Positions 55,154-64,000 of a stretch of 64,000 bases of DNA are shown one piece after another. Source of the stretch: Lenzites betulinus. Its lineage: Eukaryota; Basidiomycota; Agaricomycetes; Polyporales; Polyporaceae. Below the pieces are notes generated by a model. The model was not told the DNA's origin. It saw only the letters and a program-made list of their open reading frames with translations, and made no database searches. A program made the translations under genes and the position numbers. The stretch lies in NCBI GenBank assembly GCA_022264855.1, contig JABYQU010000061.1:62001-126000 (forward strand), read 5' to 3'. Numbering within the stretch: position 1 is the stretch's first letter; each line of letters begins with the position of its first letter.

Positions 55154-55430
55154 CTGTAAAGATCAGTGCATAGCGGCGGCAGGTTTGGGTGTGACCGGCC
55201 GGGTACGATGCGGCGGAGCGGCGGGGGCCACGGTGACCAGTGACACCGCCGTACGGAGCGGCGGTTGTGACTCGACCTACCGCCGCCGCGCCAGCGGCGG
55301 CCGGCGCTACGGTGTTTCGTACCTATGTCACCAGCGGCGGCGGCCTCGGTGACCGGTGACACAGGCCCCATATAGGGGCGGCGGAGGCCGCTGTGACCTG
55401 TGACCCGCCGCTATGCTCTGATCTTTACAG
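55154..55430 (+). mobile_element. MITE, 277 bp, with about 26-bp terminal inverted repeats and TA target duplication
   Basis: The left end CTGTAAAGATCAGTGCATAG and the complement of the right end CTGTAAAGATCAGAGCATAG match with one difference; the match continues through CGGCGG. TA dinucleotides flank both ends (55152-55153 and 55431-55432), as expected for Tc1/mariner-type elements. The interior is GC-rich and repeats GGTGACC/GTGACAC-type words in both directions. No transposase is encoded. Confidence 0.8.
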
Positions 55431-55432
55431 TA

Positions 55433-55780
55433 TTGAGCCGTCAATCGTGACTAGGAAACTTTGAGTCGCGCCCATGTGGTTTGCGTTCCTTCCGTCACGA
55501 TCAATAAGCATGAGCAGTCCTGATGATGGTGTAGTTGACGTACGTGATATGTCACCTGAAGAGAGAGATACATATGTGCCTCACGGAGTATACCTCCAGA
55601 GCCAGGATACGATTCGGAAGAACGAGCGCCACAAAGCTCGGCCGAGATCGCCGCAGCACAGCTCTTTGCCACGTGGTGAGAGACGCGTGTGTGTTCGGAA
55701 CGAGTACGAACCACCTTGAACCTAGTCCAAGTACTCCCATTGCCTAGAACTCTTGGACAACCCTGGAATGGACGTCAACG
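55433..55780. other. Probable promoter and leader of the AlkB-like gene
   Basis: An 81-codon plus frame starting at 55510 (MSSPDDGVVDVRDMSPEERD) is present, but it ends before the next gene and has no recognised domain. It could be an upstream exon or a chance frame. Confidence 0.35.
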
Positions 55781-58700
55781 ATGCCGGCCGACGCATATAA
55801 CTCGCCATCCATAGACCAGCTGCTCTCTTATATCCAGCCGACACTCGTACAAGCTGCGAATATGGGTTTTATCGATCCGGAGACGCTCTCTCACGCACAA
55901 ACCGATCTCAAATCTCTATGTGCGCCACAGACTTTCACTATGCTACACGAGAAATAACGTGTGTGTAGGCCCCACTCTGTTCCTCTACCTTGCTGCGTTC
56001 TGGGTCAACACTGCTTCCGTGGAGAGCTCGGCTGGTGCTGCACCATTTGCTGCCATACAACAATTTCGTACAATCATCGGGAACTGCCCCGAATCCGTGG
56101 TACAAACTTTAAGTGCTGAATGGTTTCAGCTGATATTTGATATCAAAGCCATCCCTTCTTCGCGTCGAGCAGACCTTGCACGGATTATTTGTGGGCTTCC
56201 GCCACATATGGCCTCTATGGACAGTGGACTCTTCGTCGGACTTTCTGCTAAGTTACACTCTATTATATCCCGTTTGCATTCGCACAATGGCCCGTCCAAA
56301 GATGTAGCGGTAGGAGTACACCAGTCCATTACGATACCCCATCATCATCATGAGCCCCCATCCTCTTCCGGAGGGACACAGCCGCTGCAGCCTGCCCAGC
56401 CTAGCGGGAGAAAGGTTTCAGCTCGAAAGACCGCGAAGAACGGTAACAAGACACCCAAAGAAAGCAAGAAGAAACGGGTCGTCCGCGCATCTTCGACACG
56501 AAAACCCAGAAAAGCCTCCCGTAACGCTGCTGTTTTTATAGACTACTTACGCAGCTACGCTCACACCCATATGTGCAGGGTCATGTCCTTCTCCGATCAA
56601 ATCCGTCAACCCAGAAGTTGCCACTACCTGGGCCTTGATTAGACCGCCCGTGCGTGAGGGCGCTACGATGCGTTCTCCCGCAAGAACAAACCTCTCCCTT
56701 GCCTTCGGGAGACCTCACATCTGGGCAGCAGCGAGTATCCGTTATATCTCTCGGCTAGCCTCTGAATGACTTAACTTGCTTTTTATAGAGCCGCGAAGAG
56801 CTTTGCGAGATATTACCCGAGTTCGGCCAAGGAGACGAAGACGTTATATTCGAGAACACCGAGACACCTGTCCTCTTTCTCGAGGGTCCAGCGTGGGAAG
56901 AGGACCGGTGGGACGGAGGCAAGATGATTGAGTTTACAGTGTGTGTATGAGCAATTGATACACCCTTCATGTGGAAATCTCATCACCGTTCGCACTTCTT
57001 CTCTGCAGGGTCAGGGAATTCGTCCGAGCGCTCCCGGACTTCTCCATAAGCGGTGGGGCTCATGCCATTCAGCGCGCCCAGCGGGGACAGGCCATGGCAC
57101 CAACTTCCGAAATCCCCTCGTTCACACCCGAACCACTGCCGGAAGTGATATATCAGGACGATATGTACGTTTTTGAGCAAGAAGCCTCCCCGTTCGGCGA
57201 CCGCGTCGAGATCGCGCCGCTCAGTGTTCCGATGGCACAAGTCGCGCCCGCTCCTGTTGTCCCTTCAATCTCACCCGTTGACTTAACATCGCTAGCCCCC
57301 GATGACGCACCGTCCGACATTGACATGCTGCTCATGTGTGGTACAGAGTGCATCCCTATCAGCATCATCCTCTGCCACAATGCGGACCTCGCGCCTTTCT
57401 CGTTACCCGAGGGATGCGGATGCGCGTTCCTGGGCTTCTTCTCCGTGATCGATGTCCAAACGCAGACCGAGGTAAATTTTTATGTACTAGGAAAGCCGCC
57501 AATTGGCTAATTTTGTAGGTTACCTCTTGGGAAGTGATACACACGGAGCATCCTACCACGCTGATCCGTGGTCGACGGACCTGGCGGTTTCGCTTTCAGT
57601 GGATACCTGGCGGGGAAGTTACGGACCCTGTCGCATTAGCTTCACCGAATCCGTGGTGGATGAGCCCATCCCCCGGCGCGCTTCCCTTAGAAACTGGCGG
57701 CCCCACGGAGGATACAGCACCACTTCAGCACCCTTACTCGCTGCTCCCTCTGCATTTCCTCGCCGCGCCTGCGCAATTCGTATGTACCGACGCGGATGTG
57801 AAGACGTGGCGGGGCTGGCACTGTACCTCTTGTGGCAGGTTGAACCTTCAGCAGAACCTGTGCTTGCAGAAGTGCGCGGGCTGTTCAGTACGTACCCCAT
57901 TCTTTGTGCGCCGTTACGCACGGAATATGACTGACTCACCCGCACCCAGATGTCGAATAGCCTTCCGCCTATATCAGCCGAATACACTCGTCAGGTGCGC
58001 GGGACGGATCCGATCGCGTTCCCTTGGGACCGATACCCCGACTTCGTCTCTTGCATCTCAGCAGACGGTGTGGCGGGCCTACGGAGGTTCACTTACTGCT
58101 GGGATGCTTCGGCGACCGTGCATCACATGTTCACGCGCAACCGCGTCGAGGTGCAGGCCGAGCCGACGCGATTGTTTAGTGACTTACAGGCCGACGTCGA
58201 GCTAGTCTCCGAGCCCGTTGGGAAGGGGAGGACCGCGAGTGCAAACGGTAAGGACACATGTGCAGGGAGTCGTCCCATCTACTTCCGTTGATCTTCCTCC
58301 CGTAGGTTTATACTACATAGCGAGCTTCGCTTTCGATCGGCGCGGAGTATCAAGAAACGTCGGGATTCCAGCCAGCGTCACTCGTGCACGAGAGCTTATG
58401 ATCCAGCACGTCCGCGCGCTCTCCGTCTCCCCTACATGGCCCATCAACCATCTCACTATATCCGCGTGGCGCACCGCAGGTAACAAGAAGGTCAGTATCA
58501 CATCTAGCCATATGACTGGAATCCGCACTGATTACCTGCTTTAGCTATCCGTATTCTTGGCGGAGAGATCTCCTGTTGTTCTCCTGTGCATGGGTGCCGA
58601 CGTCGAGCTGACCTTTTGGCGACGACGCGCGTCGGAAGCTCAGGCCATGACACTCCACTCCATCAGCATCGCCGGTGCGGATGAGATGTCAGAAGACGCC

Positions 58701-59044
58701 CTCATAGACATTGGCGACGATACCCTAGATGACGCCGAGTTTGCTCCTGCGGGGGAAAGCGTATCTACAGCGCCCAAACCGAAGGCGAAGACGGGACGGA
58801 AGAATATGGAGGAGATCATGATGACGACGTTGGTCCACGGAGACCTGCTGGTCGTGTACGGTGCGGTATTCGAGGTACGTTGTTTCGCTATTTGCCAGTG
58901 AATGGTCAGATGCTCATGGAGATTTGGGCAGTATACTATCAAGCGCACGGGGATGAGCATAGGTCAGAACACGTATGGATGCCTCTCTTAGCTGTGCGGA
59001 GTTCTGAACATTTTCTCTCCGCAGTTCTCCTCGGGCAGACCTGA
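55781..59044 (+). CDS. AlkB-like dioxygenase family protein, apparently lacking the iron ligands
   Basis: Ten exons give about 865 residues: 55781-55919, 55969-56579, 56789-56940, 57009-57471, 57519-57887, 57950-58247, 58306-58490, 58545-58874, 58932-58962, 59025-59044. The N-terminal half is low-complexity with a basic patch (KKKRVVRASSTRKPRKASR). A central part resembles the agaricomycete AlkB-like family: GCAFLGFFSVIDV, WRFRFQWIPGG and PWWM, followed by a Cys cluster (WHCTSCGRLN and CLQKCAGC). The C-terminal half follows the catalytic-domain layout (AWRTAGNKK, VVLLCMGADVELTFWR, HGDLLVVYGAVFE), but the HxD...H iron site expected there is not seen. It may be a non-catalytic, nucleic-acid-binding member. 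The family call is from memory of motif order and is moderate. Confidence 0.6.
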
Positions 59045-59493
59045 CTTGGAACGTTATGCACGGACCTGTACGGTGGCGTTTCGTACACTATCATAATCAG
59101 CCTGACGGTCACTCGCCACCCGCGTCCAAACGATATTCGGCAACAAGATTATATACTAGCATGCCCTCAGATTCTGCGTCGTACCAATGCAGATATTTAG
59201 CATCATCGAGGCCTGCGCCACCAAAAACATGATCATTGACTACGGAACAGCGATTTAGGACCAAGTGTGGCGTTATAAACCACAGCTAGCGCTGGCATCA
59301 TAACCGTGAGATAACTTGAGTGATACGCGAACTCAGAGGTTATAAAACGTACTTGACCTCTCTGTCTCTCACTCACTCACTCTCGACTGATCTTGGTCAG
59401 TCACAATCCACAGACTGTGTTTGCTGGCAGCTGACGACCAACGCTGCTTTTCCCAGAGTACCTGCTTTCTGACTGACCTTACCCATCCCGGCC
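59045..59493. other. Intergenic, probable promoter of the F-box gene
   Basis: About 450 bp with a short ctcactcactcactc run near 59,365-59,385. No frame of note. Confidence 0.4.
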
Positions 59494-61310
59494 ATGCAGT
59501 GCCTGCAGATTGCTGAAATATTCTCTCAGGTTCTCTTTGAGCTTGACGGCTACGTCTACGATTCTAGAATACCTTGCCTACCTCGGATCCAACATCGTCA
59601 AGAGAGCACCCTTCGTGCGCTCGCCAGTCTCGCGCGGACATGTCAGGCGTTCAAGGAGCCCGCCCTGGATCTATTGTGGCGGGACATACCCGATCTGTTT
59701 GTCTTGGTCAAGTATATCCTACCTGAAAGCCTTCTCAAATATGACGAATCGTCCAAGACTCTGGTAAGGCTCATGTCTACTCACAGCAGCCAGAAGCTGG
59801 TCTCTAATTTCATGGTGGATATAGACGCTTATCGAGGAACCTACCGCCGATGTGTGGGCGAGGCTAGATCCCTACATTACACGAATACGTACCGTGGGGA
59901 TCGCGCTGTCCTCTGGTGTCGTAGCCAGAGATTTGAATGGCGAGACAATATTGCAGCCCCTGGTGTGCTACTTGAGCGCGGGCGCCGCGGACATCGACGT
60001 ACTTCTTCCACACTTGCAACATGTCGTGTATCAAGCTTTTTGGACGAACAAGTCGTATTCAAGGCTGCTTCTGCATCCGTACCTCCAGATACTTGAGCTC
60101 CCGACGCTGGCGCACACTGTATGTTGCAGCATATGCTCTTCCCGATTCTCCATATATCGTTCTCAAGTCTATACCCTCATTTTAGTCGCACTGGGATTTG
60201 ATAGCAAACGACACGGATAGGTTTACCATCGGGTCTGCGTGTATCGAAAAGCTCGCCCCACACGTCAACACTTCGCTTCAAAAAATGCAGACCCTTCACA
60301 CGCTACTGGTCTTGGATGCGTTACTCGATCAAACAACATTCACTCATCTTGGCGCTTTGAGGTCGCTCATTTCTCTCGTATGGGAAGTTGGCCATGTTTG
60401 GTCATTCATCTGGTATCCGTCTCGCAACAAGACAGGTGTGCTTGCATTTCCAGCTCTACGTCAGGTTTCCGTCTCCATAGGCCAGGGCTCAGGGCCGTTG
60501 TTCCTGAGAGCTATTGACTCCCCGGCCCTAAAGGGCGTGAACATCCTCTGGGACACCCTCTACATAACCCCAAGCGCGATCGATTTCTGTCTTTACGACA
60601 TGTTGACAGGAGTGGCGGAACATCACCTCGAACGTATCACCGTCGTGCTGAGAAAATCAGAGGAGGATATGATCGACACTAGAGACACCGATCCCGCCGC
60701 GCATCACCTGTTCGGTAGCACGTACTATACGTTCCTCCCGCCCATCTTGAACATCACAACCCTGCGGGTTCTAGAGGTCGGGATCAACGTCGTCTTTGAA
60801 GTGACCCACGAGACCCTGCTCGGACTCGCGGAGAAGCTGCCTCGCCTCGAATCCCTACGCTTTGCACCCTCCCTACGCGGTGCATTCTTGTTTGTGCACG
60901 ACGAAGAACCCGATGCTTGGTTCGATACTATTCCAGACCTGGAGACACTCTCTTTGTTTACTGAGCGGTGCGCAAACTTGAAGAAGCTGAGCCTGGCTGT
61001 ACAAGGTTGTCTGTTTGAAGACGCAACTCGGTCTACCGATTCGGTGGTGAAGCACTCAAGCTCGCCCCACCTTCGCTACCTGGAGCTTTGGACCACAGCG
61101 CTGCCCGCGGATGAACCTGACGAAGACTTCATCCAGTTCTTCGTCGATACGTTCCCGGGATTGGAAGAAATCTGTGTCGTCTTACCCTTCAAACCCACCG
61201 ATCCCCGTAGCCATAAAGTGATTTATAGGGCGAGGGCGCGGTCGCGATGGGAGTCTGTCGTACGCGGCGTAGCTTTGTCTGTGAGGGGTCTGCAGTGGAA
61301 CGTCGTTTAG
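59494..61310 (+). CDS. F-box-type protein with LRR-like C-terminal part
   Basis: Three exons (59494-59763, 59825-60118, 60186-61310) give 562 residues. The start CLQIAEIFSQVLFEL, the segment RALASLARTCQAFKEPALD and LLWRDIPDL follow the pattern of the many basidiomycete F-box proteins. The remainder has irregular leucine-rich stretches (LPTLAHT, LHTLLVLDALLDQTTF, LRVLEVGI, LPRLESLRFAPS, LRYLELWTTALP) as in LRR substrate-binding parts. Such proteins recruit targets to SCF ubiquitin ligases through Skp1. The family is large and fast-evolving, so no substrate can be named. Confidence 0.8.
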
Positions 61311-61485
61311 GCCGTATCGTCTCACGTAGAATCCGTTGTATCAATGCAAACCTGAAACGTCGAATTAATCTCGGGCCTCCTGCAACCCTTTATCTCCTCT
61401 CCCAGCCCAAATCAATGTATGCTACGGAAAAGTTTTGTCGCTTTGCCATGTTCAACATACTATACGTTTGCAACGCTATATCCAT

Positions 61486-61983
61486 CTACAACTCCCACAG
61501 CAGCCGCACTATCGCGCAGAGCACCCCGAACGCCGCGCCAGCCAGGCCCATGTATACCCTCCACAGCCACTCCCACTTGCCTTTGATCTCCGCCTGGAGC
61601 GCCAAGTCGTGCTGCGTGAGCATGTTCCACACCTCTGCCGCGGTATAGTGCTCGTGTTCGAGTTGCGCGATTCGCAGGTGGTCGCTCCGCACGTTGAGCA
61701 CAATGAGCGCCTTGCAGAGTTCGTCGTCGGCCGCCCACCGCGCGAGGGCGTCCTTGTCTGCGGCGTGTGTGTGCGGGCACTCGGAGTGCCGGAGGTGTGC
61801 GAGGGGCAGGTTCTTCACGCGTAATAGTGTCTCGATGACGAGCTTGAACTCGAGCCAGTTGTACGGCCCGAGTTGGTGGGGCGTAGGGATGAAGAGTTCG
61901 GACGTGATTGCGTGGGGGGTGATTGGGGGATAGCGGGGTTGGGTCGTCGCCCTGTTAAGGTAGCTGGAGTCTGGTTTCGACAT
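61486..61983 (-). CDS. Copia-Gag-like (UBN2-type) protein with C-terminal membrane helix
   Basis: A single-exon frame encodes 165 residues from the ATG at 61983; an upstream in-frame TTG is not needed. The body follows the Gag N-terminal domain of Ty1/copia elements: NWLEFKLVIETLLRVKNL, then WAADDELCKALIVLNVRSD, then TAAEVWNMLTQ. Instead of a zinc knuckle and protease, the protein ends with a hydrophobic helix (VYMGLAGAAFGVLCAIVRLL). No integrase, reverse transcriptase or LTR was seen nearby. A membrane-anchored, domesticated Gag is the best reading; a truncated element is the alternative. Confidence 0.65.
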   Translation of the reverse strand: MSKPDSSYLNRATTQPRYPPITPHAITSELFIPTPHQLGPYNWLEFKLVIETLLRVKNLPLAHLRHSECPHTHAADKDALARWAADDELCKALIVLNVRSDHLRIAQLEHEHYTAAEVWNMLTQHDLALQAEIKGKWEWLWRVYMGLAGAAFGVLCAIVRLLWEL

Positions 61984-62731
61984 TTCTACAAGGTGTGCAA
62001 CCAACGAATAGTTAATGCTAAGATGCAGGTGGACAGCGAATGACGCAACGTTACCTTAGTTTGTTGTTGGAGAGACCGAGAATATGATATGGAGAACACT
62101 CGGGTGCCGTTGTCAAGCCTCAGGCTTTATACAACTCTGTGTCTTTCGCCGCCCCCTGGATGTTTGATACCCATGCCTAAGCAATACGCATTAACAGTGT
62201 CAGAGGTAAAGGATGCCAAAGTTTCTTAACAAGGATGATGAAGACCTACAAAGGGGAAATGCATCAGCTTGCATTGTTCGGGCCGCTCCGGTGTGCGCGC
62301 GACGGTAGTACAGAACCTGCAAAGAGCCTGCAGGTCCGGATCCCAAGCTTAAAGTTGGAACAAAGTCCTTTGCCCGATGATTGGTGGTCACGTGAATGCG
62401 GACCTATGCGCCTCGAAGTTTGATGTTAAGGCCTGAGGTTGAAGCTATTGCAACCCATACCAGGATTTCAACGCTCGTCAAAAAGGGTGAGCGTCCCCGA
62501 AGTCAGTCTGGAAACTAGATAGATACTGTACTCTGTCACTGGTATATATCAGACAATTACGAGGTGCTACATACATTGTCACCAACACCGTGCGCCGCAC
62601 GCGAACTACACAAAACTTCAAACTCCTTGCCGTGCCAGCGCATATTCGCCAAAGATTGCACCAATAGAAAATTGAGCACACCTGCGATCCACGGGAAAGG
62701 CGAGAACATTGTGGGATGTGACGCATGCGCG
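61984..62731. other. Intergenic, nothing identified
   Basis: About 750 bp between the Gag-like gene and the end of the ELMO gene, with only short frames. Confidence 0.4.
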
Positions 62732-64000
62732 CTATGCTGCCGCATCGTACGCCAGATCCGAGAAGAAGAATTCGCTGTTCGTGGGCGGCGGGCCCGCCAC
62801 GAGGCCGCTTGGGATCTCCACCTTCTCACCGGAGAGATCTACACACGGGCAAGATGGGCATCAGCAACATGGCAAACGCGAACAGGCGAATAGACAGAAC
62901 GTACCTAGTAGCTTGATCTTCAGTCCAATCTCTGTGAGCGCCTGCACAAACAGCTCTGTCTCCTGCGATGCGACGTGCCCACCGTCCCGGCGGAGCATGT
63001 TCAGGCCGTCCGTCCAGTCCGCCCAGCGCGCCTGGTCCGGGGCGATCTGGTCCGCGAGGGAGCCGCCGCTGGTGCTGAGCAGCGAGAAGGAGAGGCTGGA
63101 CGCGAGCATCGGCGAGCTCGAGTTGAGCGGGATGTCCGCGTGGTCGCGTTGGACATGCGGGAACGGTGCGCAGGTGCCCGTCGCGACCTCGCTGATCATC
63201 GCGATCTCGATCCGTTCCGGCAAGTCCTCGAGCCCCTTCCGGACAGGGAACTTGACGGCGCTGTCGACGTAGTGAAGGTACTTCGCCCCGGCGTCCTGAA
63301 GATGATAATCAGTGCATGTGCCAGAAGGGTGAGATGGTGAAGCCTACCAGTCGGAGGAAGCGCCAGGGGCGAGTAGGTCGCCGGAGAGTATCTCGGGGCA
63401 CCGTTGTGGCCAGAGGAATGCCGTTCATGAACCACGCACCCTCCAACAAACAGTGGATGCGCTGCAGTCGAACGAACTCGTACGATTCCTTATACAGCTT
63501 CGCGCGTAGGTTGCTGCAAGCAGCAGTCAGCAAACATACACTAATGCGTGGTAAGCGGAAGAGTCATACCGTATAGGGATCTTGCTCATGATGTCGTCCT
63601 CCATCTCAAGCTCCTGCATCTGGCGGTCACGCACAGCTCGGTATTCGCTCTCGAGGAACTCCTGCTCGACCTCATGCCATGGTCGGATATTCTCCCGCTT
63701 GAGCGCTACCTTCACCCTGAGTGCCGTGTACAGCGAAGAGACGCATAACAATCAGTATTGGCACCGCGATCGCATGGAAGCAGTGCAAAATGGGAAGACG
63801 CACTGGCTCCTCGTCAAGGCGACGAGCCGCGGAAAGTCGTCAGTCGAGGCGCCACTCTCGTTCCACATTCGGAGAAAGAAGTGCAATGCAAGCGCATGCA
63901 CCTTGTGGAAGTTCAGAAAGAACGGCTGGAAGGTCGTCGACGTCGAGTCTACATTGGAGTATGAGCATATCCCGCGCGCAACAGGCTGTGTAGTGGCAAT
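62732..64000 (-). CDS. ELMO/CED-12 domain protein, 5' part outside the window
   Basis: ELMO proteins work with DOCK-type exchange factors to activate Rac and steer the actin cytoskeleton. Five exons are visible: 64000-63804 (continuing outward), 63716-63570, 63513-63348, 63295-62905 and 62838-62732. The first encodes the end of an ELMO domain (FFLNFHKVHALALHFFLRMW). A charged helix follows (EVEQEFLESEYRAVRDRQMQ). Then comes a PH-like domain: LLEGAWFMNG, PWRFLRLDAGAKYLHYVD, WADWTDGLNML. The C-terminus ends KIKLLDLSGEKVEIPSGLVA, then PPPTNSEFFFSDL. A Pro-rich tail at this place in animal ELMO1 binds DOCK SH3 domains; here it is short (GPPPTN). All phases agree. Confidence 0.88.

Noticed and set aside
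1..64000. tRNA, rRNA and CRISPR signals
   Set aside because: No cloverleaf with a proper T-arm, no rRNA-like stretch and no regularly spaced repeats were found by eye.

Overview
The window is nuclear DNA of a filamentous basidiomycete, probably an agaricomycete of the Polyporales type. Genes are cut by many short introns of about 50-65 nt with GT-AG borders. The recognisable proteins are typical of mushrooms: basidiomycete sesquiterpene synthases, an ORC3 subunit, a MEF2-type MADS factor, an ELMO protein, an F-box protein and AlkB-like dioxygenase kin. The order is an inference from gene families; no species can be named.

Layout. 1-6.5 kb (perhaps to about 9.9 kb) is a minus-strand Tad1-like LINE whose ORF2 (endonuclease plus reverse transcriptase) is open to the left edge, while ORF1 lies in three frames. 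ORC3 follows (10.6-13.5 kb, +). From 13.8 to 53 kb there are four intact, paralogous sesquiterpene synthase genes: A (13.8-15.1, -), B (20.1-21.3, -), C (38.1-39.4, +) and D (51.4-52.6, -). All have the same five-exon structure. Between them lie a salicylate-hydroxylase-like FAD monooxygenase (23.7-25.6, -), a divergent pair of small membrane proteins (31.9-33.5), a two-helix membrane/coiled-coil protein (33.8-36.0, +), a MEF2-type MADS-box gene (46.6-49.5, +) and long GC-rich, repeat-filled, gene-poor stretches.

Synthases C and D sit in facing arms of a rearranged inverted segmental duplication (about 37.4-41.2 against 50.2-53.1 kb). The arms also carry broken pieces of the 3' end of the 33.8-36.0 kb gene. 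B, C and D share their promoters. The region therefore looks like an actively duplicating terpene synthase locus, and the FAD monooxygenase is a plausible but unproven tailoring partner.

53-64 kb returns to ordinary gene density: a basic single-exon ORF, an unidentified spliced gene, a MITE, an AlkB-like protein that seems to lack its iron ligands, an F-box protein, a copia-Gag-derived membrane protein and the 3' part of an ELMO-domain gene that runs off the right edge. No rRNA, tRNA or CRISPR was seen. Exon borders were placed by eye from splice consensus, frame continuity and family resemblance.
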